A stretch of DNA of 64,000 nt, taken from positions 237,009 to 301,008 of the forward strand of contig NZ_JACHJP010000010.1 in the NCBI RefSeq assembly GCF_014203715.1. The letters run 5' to 3'. This document shows positions 16,089 through 23,584 of the stretch, piece by piece. Each line of letters opens with the position of its first letter. Position 1 is the stretch's first letter. The notes beneath the pieces are model-generated. The model searched no databases. It saw nothing but the letters and a program-made list of their open reading frames with translations, and was not told the origin of the DNA. The translations under genes were made by a program, and so were the position numbers. Origin of the DNA: Streptosporangium saharense (lineage in GTDB: Bacteria; Actinomycetota; Actinomycetes; Streptosporangiales; Streptosporangiaceae).

Positions 16089-17458
16089 GTGTCCTCCCCG
16101 AGGAACTCCTCGACCCGGCGGTCCAGATGAGCGCGCAGTTCGGGCAGCCCGGTGCGCCCGTCCGCGAACCGGGCCAGTTCGACCAGGGCGACGAGGTTCT
16201 CCGCGTCGCGGATCCCGGCGGTCGGGACGGTCGGCGCCAGCCGCCGCACGTCGAAGTCGGCGGCGTCGTAGACCGGGTTGAGGTGCACGACGGCACAGGC
16301 GCGGTGCGGGTCGAGCCGGGTGCGCCAGATCCGCAGCACCTCTCCCGCGAGCCCCGGCGGCGCGTTGTCCCACCCGTCGGAGACGATGACGAGGCGCTCG
16401 GGGCGGCGATCGAGGCCGTCGAGGACGCGCTCACCGAGGGGCGTGGCGCCGTACGGATGGACGAGCAGGGCGTCGGAGCGGCCGGAGAGCCACAGCGGCG
16501 TGTACTCGCGGGCCAGCGCCTCCAGCAGGAAGTGACAGGCGAGCGCGACGGCGAGCGGACGGCGGCGCTTGTGGCCCGACCCGTAGGTGGAGAAGCTGTC
16601 GTCGAGGACGGCGACCACCGAGCCCCAGCGCCCCGCCTGCCCGCCCGCGGCCCGGCGCGCGGCCGCCCGCAGTGCCGCCGTCAGTTCGGTACGGCGGTGC
16701 GCGCGCTCGTCCAGGGACAGGGAGAGCACGTAGGACGCCAGCCGGGTCAGCGGCATCGTGGTCAGGTCGGCCCGCACCGCGTCGGCCTTCAGGCCGCGCG
16801 CCGACTCCTGCAGGCGCAGCCGCTCAAGGCGGGTGAGCTGGGGCGCGATGCGATCGAGGAAGGTGGCGCGGGCGATGCGGTGCTTGGCCGCGAACCCCTC
16901 CGCCACTGTGTAGGGCAGCCGGTACAGCGCGGCCTGCTCGTAGTGGGCCCGCCGCCACGTCTCCAGGATCGGCGTGGCGTAGGCGGCCTTCCCGCGCGGG
17001 GCGAACAGGAACGGCCCCAGCTCCCCGCCCGGCCTCAGGTGGGCGTGACGGACCACGTCCTTGACGGCGCCCCGGTACTTCACCGCGTCGAACGCCAGGT
17101 CGGGGCGGGCGGCGAGCCAGTCCCGCATGATCGCCCTGGTGCGCCGGTTGTTGACCCTGGCGCGGCGCAGCGCGCGGAACAGCCCGTAGACGCGGGGCGG
17201 CGGCAGCAGGGCGAGCCTGCGGGCGATCAGCCGCCCCTCCGCGCGACGCCGGGCCGGATCCGCCTCCGCCGCCGTGGTCAGCAGGTTCGTGGCGATCAGC
17301 ACGGCGTTGTGGTCGTTGACGTCCAGGGCGAGGGTGGCCGCGTACAGCTCGCGGTAGTTGCCCAGCAGGTAGCGGTGCAGGAAGTCCAGAGAGAGGCTCT
17401 GCTCCTGCTCGCCGGAGTGGAACTCCCGCTGGCCGGTCGAGGTGATCGCGGCGTTCAC
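16085..17458 (-). CDS. TROVE-like / von Willebrand factor A protein (Ro60-related)
   Basis: 457 residues from GTG 17458. The first 260 are helical and repeat-like (YLLGNYRELYAATLAL, NRRTRAIMRDWLAARPDL), resembling the HEAT-like ring of TROVE proteins. Residues about 278-450 are a vWA domain with a MIDAS motif DDSFS at 286-290 and a second acidic loop VSDGWDN at 359-365. Ro60/Rsr proteins of this plan bind misfolded RNA and Y RNAs. The reading frame stays open and codon-typical for about 115 bases upstream of the GTG (reading ADDVLLFVNAA across it) but contains no ATG, GTG or TTG; a GGAGG sits 5 bases before an ATC at 17518. The true N-terminus may therefore be longer. It is coupled to the partner gene by a 4-base overlap. 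Confidence 0.7.
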   Translation of the reverse strand: MNAAITSTGQREFHSGEQEQSLSLDFLHRYLLGNYRELYAATLALDVNDHNAVLIATNLLTTAAEADPARRRAEGRLIARRLALLPPPRVYGLFRALRRARVNNRRTRAIMRDWLAARPDLAFDAVKYRGAVKDVVRHAHLRPGGELGPFLFAPRGKAAYATPILETWRRAHYEQAALYRLPYTVAEGFAAKHRIARATFLDRIAPQLTRLERLRLQESARGLKADAVRADLTTMPLTRLASYVLSLSLDERAHRRTELTAALRAAARRAAGGQAGRWGSVVAVLDDSFSTYGSGHKRRRPLAVALACHFLLEALAREYTPLWLSGRSDALLVHPYGATPLGERVLDGLDRRPERLVIVSDGWDNAPPGLAGEVLRIWRTRLDPHRACAVVHLNPVYDAADFDVRRLAPTVPTAGIRDAENLVALVELARFADGRTGLPELRAHLDRRVEEFLGEDT

Positions 17459-17570
17459 GAACAGCAGGACGTCGTCAGCGGCGATCAGGTCCGCGTGCGT
17501 CTCCGTCTGGGTCTCGATCGTCGCCTCCGGGTCCGATGCCGAGGCCGGCCGGGGAATGGGGGCACGAACT

Positions 17571-17653
17571 GCGAATCATCGCTTCACAGGCGGGTTCCGG
17601 AAGTCGCACCGGAGTCCCGCGGCCGGCGCTGGAAGACTAACACCGGCCTTTTT
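17571..17653 (+). ncRNA. candidate structured small RNA with intrinsic terminator, divergent from the TROVE-like gene
   Basis: Read on the plus strand, three hairpins follow one another: GCGA/TCGC at 17571-17582, a two-part stem (CGGG...CCCG enclosing TCCGG...CCGGA) at 17591-17619, and GGCCGG...CCGGCC (17621-17626 with 17643-17648) followed directly by TTTTT at 17649-17653. This is an intrinsic-terminator architecture with no plus-strand protein gene upstream to terminate. Bacterial Y RNAs are often encoded next to their TROVE partner, which makes an RNA gene worth considering here. No tRNA-like T-loop was recognised and no promoter is obvious, so the call is tentative. The 5' end is not defined. 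Confidence 0.3.
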
Positions 17654-17691
17654 CCGCTTTCAGCCCTATTTCTCCGGGGCCGCGGACACAG

Positions 17692-17723
17692 GTACGGCGG
17701 GCGGTTGTGGCCGCCCGCCGTAC
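17692..17723. terminator. hairpin terminator of the M28 peptidase gene
   Basis: A perfect 13-bp stem GTACGGCGGGCGG pairs with its complement across a 6-base loop, 54 bases beyond the peptidase stop. It separates the peptidase from the TROVE-like operon on the same strand. Confidence 0.8.
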
Positions 17724-17777
17724 TGTCACCCGGTTTCCTGGTTGGTTTCTGTGCCTCGCTCAGAACCGGTCAGCGGT

Positions 17778-19502
17778 TCAGAGCCTCTGCCAGAGGGCGG
17801 GCACGTTCGGCGGCTCCCAGCCGGGGTAGGCCGTGTGCGCCTGGATGCAGCGGTAGCTGGAGCCGCTGTAGGTGACGACGTCACCCACGGCGTACGGCTT
17901 CCACGCCGCCCACTCGGTGCCACCCTGACCGCCGTTGACGGTGAGGGTGATGGTGGCCGTACGGGTCACGGTCCCGCTGGCGTTGACCGTGATGGTGTAG
18001 GTACCGGCCGGGGTCGAGGCCGAGGTGGCCACGGTGACCGTGGAGCTGCCGCCGCTGGTGACGGTGGCCGGGCTGAAGGACACGGTGGTGCCCGACGGGG
18101 CGCCGGAGGCGCTCAGCGAGACCGACTGCGCGTTGCCCGAGGTGGTCTGGGTGCTGACCGTGGACGTCGCGGAGGCGCCGGGCTGGACGCTCAGCGAGCT
18201 CGGGTTGACCGAGATCGAGTAGTCGTCCGTCGGGGGCTGGCCGCCGACCGTGAGCCTGAAGGTGGCCGACTTGGTCCCGCTGGCCGCGCTGCCGTTCAGG
18301 GTGATGTTGTAGGTGCCCGCCGGGGTCGACGCCGAGGTGGCGATGGTGACCGTCGAGCTGCCGGGAACGGAGACGGTGGACGGGCTGAAGGACACGGTGG
18401 TGCCCGCGGGGGCGCCGGAGGCGCTCAGCGAGACCGACTGCGAGCTGCCGGAGACGAGCTGGGTGCTCAGCGTCGCCGTGGTCGAGGAACCCGCCTGCAC
18501 GGTGGCCGAGGAGGGGTTCACCGACAGCGAGTAGTCGTTGGAGGGAGCGTCGGTGACGCCGAGCTTCCACACCGCGTTCGCGATCGCGTCGGCGTTGACG
18601 TCCAGCGCCGTGACGTTGATGTTGCTGGTGGTGTCGCACGAGGAGTGGTAGCAGCGGTCGAACGCCACGTTGGCCTGGCCGCCCCACTTGGCCGCCTGCG
18701 CCGAGGTCTTGCGGGTCGAGGCGCCGGTGAAGACGCCGCCGACCTTGACGCCCGCGTTCTTGAAGGCGGTGTGGTCGCTGCGGCCGTCGCCCTCGGTCTC
18801 GATCTCGGTCGGGATGTTCTTGCTGGCGTAGTAGTCGTTGAAGACCTTCTGGATCGCCGGCACGTCGTCGTAGACGAAGTAGCCCGGGTTGGGCGAGGCG
18901 GTCATGTCGAAGTTGAGGTAGGTGTCAACTCCGCTCGCGCCGCCGTTCTGCACGTAGTACTTGGAGCCGACCAGGCCGAGCTCCTCGGCACCCCACCACG
19001 CCAGGCGCAGGTGCTTGTTGAGGTTGGGCTTGAGGTTGGCGATGGTCAGGGCCAGCTCAAGCAGGGTGGCCGAGCCGGAGCCGTTGTCGTTGATGCCGGG
19101 TCCGGCGGTCACGCTGTCCAGGTGGGCGCCCAGCATGAAGGTGGGGCTCGCGGGACCCGACGGCCAGTTGGCGATCAGGTTGTAGTGCGTGCGCCCGTTG
19201 TAGCTGAAGCTCTGGGTCTGCGTGGTGTAACCCACGGCCTCAAGCTTGTTCTTCACGTAGTTCAGCGACGCCGTGTAGCCGGCGGAACCGGACGAGCGGT
19301 TTCCACCGTTGCTGTTGGCGATCGACTGGAACTGCTGCAGGTGCGCCTGGATGTTGCTCACGGACAGATCAGGTGCCGCGAGTGCGGCGTTGGTGCTCGC
19401 CGCGGGGGCCGCGACGGCGGTTGTGGCGCTCGCCACGGATGATGCGGCCATGGCGACGGCGGCCAGTACGGCGACCGCGCCTAACTTGACCTTGGGATTC
19501 AC
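17778..19502 (-). CDS. secreted M28 aminopeptidase with two repeat domains and a C-terminal carbohydrate-binding module
   Basis: About 574 residues. A signal peptide (VKLGAVAVLAAVAMAASSVASA) precedes an M28 zinc peptidase domain at roughly 50-340, with metal ligands visible in GAHLDSV (His), GINDNGSG (Asp), WWGAEELG (Glu pair), FDMTASP (Asp) and RSDHTAF (His). This resembles the Streptomyces griseus leucine aminopeptidase. Two similar 95-residue Ig-like beta domains follow, then a CBM5/12-type module (AWKPYAVGDVVTYSGSSYRC) that would bind chitin or another polysaccharide. GTG 19502 was chosen because GAGAGGAG lies 9 bases upstream and it opens directly on the signal peptide. Role: extracellular peptide degradation, probably anchored on polymer surfaces. 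Confidence 0.9.
   Translation of the reverse strand: MNPKVKLGAVAVLAAVAMAASSVASATTAVAAPAASTNAALAAPDLSVSNIQAHLQQFQSIANSNGGNRSSGSAGYTASLNYVKNKLEAVGYTTQTQSFSYNGRTHYNLIANWPSGPASPTFMLGAHLDSVTAGPGINDNGSGSATLLELALTIANLKPNLNKHLRLAWWGAEELGLVGSKYYVQNGGASGVDTYLNFDMTASPNPGYFVYDDVPAIQKVFNDYYASKNIPTEIETEGDGRSDHTAFKNAGVKVGGVFTGASTRKTSAQAAKWGGQANVAFDRCYHSSCDTTSNINVTALDVNADAIANAVWKLGVTDAPSNDYSLSVNPSSATVQAGSSTTATLSTQLVSGSSQSVSLSASGAPAGTTVSFSPSTVSVPGSSTVTIATSASTPAGTYNITLNGSAASGTKSATFRLTVGGQPPTDDYSISVNPSSLSVQPGASATSTVSTQTTSGNAQSVSLSASGAPSGTTVSFSPATVTSGGSSTVTVATSASTPAGTYTITVNASGTVTRTATITLTVNGGQGGTEWAAWKPYAVGDVVTYSGSSYRCIQAHTAYPGWEPPNVPALWQRL
17931..18536 (-). repeat. tandem intragenic duplication encoding two Ig-like domains
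   Basis: Two consecutive units of about 290 bases (roughly 18243-18536 and 17931-18224) encode near-identical domains starting DYS(L/I)SVNPSS and ending in a GT...TATxTLTV-like strand. Several stretches longer than 25 bases are identical at DNA level, for example around 18076-18135 and 18382-18441, which indicates recent duplication or ongoing gene conversion. Confidence 0.75.
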
Positions 19503-19630
19503 GCGGGGTGACTCCTCTCGGTGTCCCTTGGGGGGTTTGAGGGATGCAAGGAGCCCTGAGGGTTTGGGCTGGACCAAAGCTCACACTTCGGGGACCGGGT
19601 GGAGTACCCCACGAATGTGGATAACTTGGA

Positions 19631-19669
19631 GATATGGTCGGCTAAACCCGGCAGGAAAGGGATATGGTC
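19631..19669. repeat. GATATGGTC direct repeats in the peptidase/LysR intergenic region
   Basis: GATATGGTC occurs at 19631-19639 and again at 19661-19669, exactly 30 bases apart (about three helical turns). They lie between the LysR stop and the peptidase promoter, so they may be activator or repressor sites for the peptidase gene. Otherwise the 19503-19671 interval shows nothing recognisable. Confidence 0.3.
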
Positions 19670-19671
19670 AT

Positions 19672-20634
19672 CTAGACCGGCGGAGAAAGCGGCACGTGAC
19701 GCCTCAGCCAGGAGGCGTAGACAGGTGCGCGCCGTACCTCTGACCAATAGGTCTTGGTGACCGCCTGGACCAGGTCCGGCCCGTGTCTCGCGATGGGGCC
19801 GTGTTCGGTCCAGCCGATCATGTGCCGGAACCGTAGCGGGGTCCCGGCGAGCGGCCGGATGACGATGCCCGGGTAGCCCTTGCTGGTCGCCTGGAACATG
19901 CCGACGCAGCGTCCCGCGGCGATCAGGTCGATGGCGAGGCTGAGGTCGGCGGAGTAGGCGATCTTCGGCGCGAAGCCCTGCCGGGCACAGGCCGCCCAGA
20001 AGTGCTCCCGGTGTCCTGATTCCGCGAGCGCGTGCAGGGTCCAGTCCTCGCAGGCGAGGTCGCGCAGCTCCACCTCCTCCCGCTGGGCGAGCGGGTGGGT
20101 AGCGGCCAGGCCGATGAAGATCGGCTCGACGGCGACACCCGCGTAGACCACCCCGGGGGGAGGGGTGAGCTCGTGTCCCGGATAGTCCCCGAGCGTGGCG
20201 AGTTCGAGCCGCTCGGACTCAAGCAGACCGGGCAGCAGGTCCATGGCCTCCTCGGTGCGGACGGTGATGTCCGCTCCGGCCAATAGTTCATGGAGGCACT
20301 TAATGACATTTATCGCTAAATGGCTGGACATGCAGCCCACCCGGATCTTGAGCTTCTCCGCGGCCTGTTCGGCGTAGCGCATGCCGTCACGCCGAAGCTC
20401 GTCGAAGGCCGGCAGCAGGGAGCGTGAACGGACCAGCACCCACATGCCGAGCTGTGTGGGCCGTGCTCCTTCCCGGCCTCGCTCGAACAGCGGCCCACCG
20501 AACATGCGTTCGATGCGTCGCAGTTGTGTGGCGAGCGCAGGCTGCGACATCTTGAGAGCTGCCGCCGCCTTGGAAATGCTGCCCGAGTCGGCGATCGCAC
20601 AGATCGCCCGTAAATGACGCACTTCTAGGTCCAC
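19672..20634 (-). CDS. LysR-family transcriptional regulator, 320 aa
   Basis: Residues about 4-63 form the LysR winged HTH (RHLRAICAIADSGSISKAAAALKMSQPALATQLRRIE), followed by a periplasmic-binding-like effector domain (LKIRVGCMSSHLAINV ... PIFIGLAATHPLA). The effector is unknown. The GTG start has no Shine-Dalgarno sequence, but TAACCT ends 6 bases before it, so the message is probably leaderless. An inverted repeat overlapping that hexamer suggests autoregulation. The nearest possible targets are its own gene and the peptidase behind it; the next gene upstream is on the same strand behind a terminator. Confidence 0.88.
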   Translation of the reverse strand: MDLEVRHLRAICAIADSGSISKAAAALKMSQPALATQLRRIERMFGGPLFERGREGARPTQLGMWVLVRSRSLLPAFDELRRDGMRYAEQAAEKLKIRVGCMSSHLAINVIKCLHELLAGADITVRTEEAMDLLPGLLESERLELATLGDYPGHELTPPPGVVYAGVAVEPIFIGLAATHPLAQREEVELRDLACEDWTLHALAESGHREHFWAACARQGFAPKIAYSADLSLAIDLIAAGRCVGMFQATSKGYPGIVIRPLAGTPLRFRHMIGWTEHGPIARHGPDLVQAVTKTYWSEVRRAPVYASWLRRHVPLSPPV

Positions 20635-20640
20635 ACCAGA

Positions 20641-20660
20641 AGGTTAATAGTAAAGAACCT
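20641..20660 (-). promoter_or_regulatory. LysR-gene promoter -10 with overlapping inverted repeat
   Basis: AGGTT at 20641-20645 and AACCT at 20656-20660 form an inverted repeat spaced by 10 bases. On the minus strand the part nearest the gene reads TAACCT, 6 bases before the GTG, so the repeat covers the likely -10 box. This is a good autoregulatory site candidate. The remaining bases to 20926 contain no gene that I can support. Confidence 0.45.
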
Positions 20661-20926
20661 TTCCGGTAAGGCCCAACTTTGTGGCGTGCCGTTTCCCTGG
20701 GCCGGATATCGGCGTCTGTGCAGCTTGTGGCGTCGCGGAGCCGCATACCAAATCGCATATGACGGCTCGATATGGAGTCGCTGCAAGGAACAAAAGGGAC
20801 ATTTTCACACCCCCTCCGGCCGGTGAACGGCATTCGATCTCCATCGTGGACGGATGGGATCAAGGGGAGGGAAGGGGCAGCCGGGCACCTCGTGGACCGA
20901 TCCTATGGGCTGGCCACATCAGGCCT

Positions 20927-20965
20927 CGTACGGCGGGCGGACCTTGGCCGGGTGCCCGCCGTACG
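20927..20965. terminator. hairpin terminator of the endonuclease V operon
   Basis: Perfect 12-bp arms CGTACGGCGGGC and GCCCGCCGTACG with a 15-base loop start 10 bases beyond the stop of the last gene of the minus-strand operon. Confidence 0.8.
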
Positions 20966-20974
20966 ACCGGAGGC

Positions 20975-21523
20975 TCACTTCGCGGCGTGCTGCCAGTAGG
21001 GGTCGCGGTAGAGGACGACGGTGGTGCCGCGCAGGAGTTCGTCGGGGGCGGAGACCAGGACGAGTTCGCCGCCCGCTTCGAGGCCGCGCAGGACGTCGCG
21101 GACCCGGGGGCCCACGGGCAGCCTGCCGACGGGCAGGTCGAGGGTGGCGCGTACGGCGTCGGCGACCTCGGAGAGCCGGAAGGGCCCGGTCAGCGGGGTG
21201 ATCAGCTTGCGGACGAGCTCGACGGTGATGAGCGCCTCGGCCTCGGCGTAGGCGAGTTCCCAACTGAGCTGGGCCTTGCGCTTGCCGGTCGCGGCGCACG
21301 AGGTGCAGGGCTGGGAGAAGTTCGGGGTGATCTGCTCGGTCGTGGTGCCCAGGCAGGTGGTGCACTGGTTGGTTTCCATCGCGTGCAGCTCGGCGGCGTC
21401 GCGGTCGGGCAGGTGTTTACCGCACAGGCACAGATATCTTCTGAATCCGCCACGAACCACAAGGAGATCGTCGGCGTCGTCCGGGATCTCGTCCCACAGC
21501 GTGGTCATGGTGTGTTTTTTCAT
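20975..21523 (-). CDS. hypothetical Cys-rich protein with zinc-ribbon-like CxxC motifs, 182 aa
   Basis: Not assigned to a known function. The N-terminal half holds CLCGKH, CTTCLG and CTSCAATGK, spaced like a DnaJ-type or treble-clef zinc site. The C-terminal half is a helix-rich domain with winged-helix character (FRLSEVADAVRATLDLP ... VRDVLRGLEAGGELVLV). It begins 12 bases after the stop of the ankyrin gene and is probably cotranscribed with it. ATG 21508 is an alternative start. A role as a small nucleic-acid-binding adaptor is possible but unproven. Confidence 0.65.
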   Translation of the reverse strand: MKKHTMTTLWDEIPDDADDLLVVRGGFRRYLCLCGKHLPDRDAAELHAMETNQCTTCLGTTTEQITPNFSQPCTSCAATGKRKAQLSWELAYAEAEALITVELVRKLITPLTGPFRLSEVADAVRATLDLPVGRLPVGPRVRDVLRGLEAGGELVLVSAPDELLRGTTVVLYRDPYWQHAAK

Positions 21524-21535
21524 GATTTTGCGACT

Positions 21536-22519
21536 CTATCCACCTCGGCTTGTCTGACGCAGTTCGATGGGCACCACCCGCGTGGGGGTGTTCCACAGCC
21601 ATTCCTCGGTGACGTAGGTCGCGGTCAGCAGCGTCATCAGGGCCAGGACCCGCTCCGTCGCGGTCGACGGGTGCGCCCCGCAGTCGCCGAAGCGGCACAT
21701 CCACAGCTCGAACGGGCTGTCGTCGCCGAGCTGCTCGTGCACCGAGGGCCTGGCGACGCTGACGCCGTCCCGCCAGATGTCGATCGAGCCGCTGGTGAGC
21801 GGGAAGCCCCCGGCGAGGACCCCGCCGCCCGAGGTGACGCGGCGGGCCACGCTGTCGTGCACCGGCAGGATGCCCTCCGACTGGAAGAGCACCACGCCGC
21901 CACCGGGAGGGCTCGCGATCCGCACGGTCTCGAAGGGGGACTCGTGCTCGGCCCGGCGCAGTTCCCCGCCCATGACGGGCGGGCAGTGCTCGGGGACGGC
22001 CCCCAGGCGGCGGACCACCTCCTCCTCGGCGACGCCGCCGACGAAGGAGATGCAGAACTCCTCGTGGTAGTCCTCGTAGGAGAACATCATGTCGTCCACG
22101 GTCTCCTGGATCTCCCGCAGCTTCGGGCCTATCCGGGGAGCGCCGGGCAGGTCGGAGAAGAGACCGGCCAACTCGGTGAAGAGCGCCTGGAGGCCGGGGG
22201 AGCGCCCGGCGATGCAGGGCCGCCACGGATCGGCCCCCGCGGCCAGCAGCAGCCTGACCGCGTCGTCCTGGCCGTGCCGTACGGCCTCCCAGAGGGGGGT
22301 GACCCCGTCGCCGTCTGTCGAGTCGACCTGCGCCCCCGCGGCCAGCAGCAGCCCGATCACCCGGACCGCGCCCTCCTGGGCGGCCTGGTGCAGGGGCGTC
22401 GAGTCCAGCCAGGGAAGCCACTGTCCGGGGTCGAACCCCTCGGCCAGTCGTTCGCGGATCTCCCTCAGGTTCGTGTCGCTCCACGCGCCGGTGATCTCAC
22501 TCCACTCGATGTCGCCCAC
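21536..22519 (-). CDS. ankyrin-repeat protein, about 327 aa
   Basis: The N-terminal third contains two recognisable ankyrin repeats (TPLHQAAQEGAVRVIGLLLAAG and the following TPLWEAVRHGQDDAVRLLLAAG). The rest has no family I recognise; it includes an acidic segment near EEFCISFVGG and the motif FELWMCRFGDCG. Likely cytoplasmic and a protein-binding partner. The frame is open to an ATG at 22570, which lies inside the endonuclease V gene and has no ribosome binding site; GTG 22519 has GAGG 5 bases upstream and was preferred, with GTG 22525 as another option. It is the middle gene of an apparent nfi-ankyrin-zinc protein operon. Confidence 0.7.
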   Translation of the reverse strand: MGDIEWSEITGAWSDTNLREIRERLAEGFDPGQWLPWLDSTPLHQAAQEGAVRVIGLLLAAGAQVDSTDGDGVTPLWEAVRHGQDDAVRLLLAAGADPWRPCIAGRSPGLQALFTELAGLFSDLPGAPRIGPKLREIQETVDDMMFSYEDYHEEFCISFVGGVAEEEVVRRLGAVPEHCPPVMGGELRRAEHESPFETVRIASPPGGGVVLFQSEGILPVHDSVARRVTSGGGVLAGGFPLTSGSIDIWRDGVSVARPSVHEQLGDDSPFELWMCRFGDCGAHPSTATERVLALMTLLTATYVTEEWLWNTPTRVVPIELRQTSRGG

Positions 22520-22553
22520 TGTCACCTCGTCTCTTCTCGATGACAGGATCAAA

Positions 22554-23225
22554 TCACTCGAAGGCGACATTTTCGATCAAACCCATACGTGACAACCGGT
22601 CAGAGATCCGAGTCGTCTCCGGAAGACGGTGCCGCGGGGTCAGCGCGAGGACGTTGTGACAGGCGGTTTCGAGGTCCACGCGGTGGCCGACCGAGACGAA
22701 GACCGGCTTGACGCCGTCCCGGGTGCGCAGCACGCGCCCGACCACCTCGCCGTCGAGGACCAGCTCGCTCCACGACCCCCGCGCGGCGTCAGGAACCGCG
22801 TACGAGCCGACGAAGGCCGTCTTGCCGACGCCGATCGTGGGCAGACCGGTCAGCACCCCCAGATGGCAGGCCAGGCCGAACCTGCGGGGATGGGCCAGGC
22901 CGTACCCGTCGCAGACGACCAGGTCCGGCGGCGTGCCCAGCCGTCCGAGCGCCTCGACGAGCGCGGGCATCTCCCTGAAGGCGAGCAGGCCGGGCACGTA
23001 GTCGAAGGCCACCCGGCCACCGACGACCACCCGCTCGACGACCTCCAGTGTCGTTCCGTCCAGTACGGCCACGGCCGCCGCGAGCCGTTCCCCGTCGTAG
23101 GCCACGTCCACCCCGGCGACCCTGGCGGGCCGCAGCGGGCCGGGTCCCGTCAGGTCGACCAGTGACCGGAGCTCGTCCTGGATCGCCTCGGCTTCGGCGA
23201 CGGTGCGGGGCGTTCGTACCTTCAT
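22554..23225 (-). CDS. nfi: endonuclease V (deoxyinosine 3' endonuclease)
   Basis: 223 residues with the full set of EndoV motifs: VAGVDVAYD (metal-binding Asp and wedge region), FREMPAL (Glu), VCDGYGLAHPRRFGLACHLG (Asp and His of the core signature) and IGVGKT (Lys). The enzyme nicks DNA one base 3' of hypoxanthine, starting repair of deaminated adenine. It is first in a three-gene minus-strand unit and divergent from the thiamine-binding protein gene. ATG 23225 was preferred over the GTG two codons upstream. Confidence 0.92.
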   Translation of the reverse strand: MKVRTPRTVAEAEAIQDELRSLVDLTGPGPLRPARVAGVDVAYDGERLAAAVAVLDGTTLEVVERVVVGGRVAFDYVPGLLAFREMPALVEALGRLGTPPDLVVCDGYGLAHPRRFGLACHLGVLTGLPTIGVGKTAFVGSYAVPDAARGSWSELVLDGEVVGRVLRTRDGVKPVFVSVGHRVDLETACHNVLALTPRHRLPETTRISDRLSRMGLIENVAFE

Positions 23226-23284
23226 GTACACATGATCGCTATTTTTGAGGGGTGACGTCGTAGCAGCGGGTGAAGGAGAGTGAC

Positions 23285-23584
23285 ATGTCGGTTCTTGTGG
23301 CGTTCAGCGTGACCCCGATCGGCACGGGCGAGGACGTCGGGGAGCTGGTCTCCGAGGCCGTGCGGGTGGTCCGCGCCTCGGGGCTGCCGAACCGGACGGA
23401 CGCGATGTTCACCACCGTCGAGGGGGCGAACTGGGAGGAGGTCATGGACGTGGTGCGGGACGCGGTCGCCGCGGTCGAGGCCCGGTGCGGCCGGGTCAGC
23501 CTCGTGCTCAAGGCCGACATCCGCAGGGGACGCGACGGCGGGCTCGACACCAAGGTCGCGACCGTGGAGAACTACCTCGCCTGA
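23285..23584 (+). CDS. MTH1187-family thiamine-binding protein, 99 aa
   Basis: Small alpha/beta ferredoxin-like protein of the MTH1187/YkoF group: VAFSVTPIGTGEDVGELV at the start, DAMFTTVEGANWEEVMDVV in the middle and a C-terminal KVATVENYL. Relatives bind thiamine or hydroxymethylpyrimidine and accompany thiamine transporters. The ATG at 23285 is preceded by AAGGAGAG; the GTG at 23270 is upstream of that site and was rejected. It overlaps the convergent carrier gene by 13 bases at its 3' end. Confidence 0.85.
   Translation: MSVLVAFSVTPIGTGEDVGELVSEAVRVVRASGLPNRTDAMFTTVEGANWEEVMDVVRDAVAAVEARCGRVSLVLKADIRRGRDGGLDTKVATVENYLA

Noticed and set aside
13503..16130. 875-aa plus-strand open frame
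   Set aside because: Low-complexity Arg/Gly/Asp/Gln composition, lying antisense to three well-supported minus-strand genes; typical GC-rich shadow frame.
17442..19442. 666-aa plus-strand open frame across the peptidase gene
   Set aside because: Antisense shadow with repetitive Gly/Arg composition; the peptidase on the other strand has complete motifs and a signal peptide.
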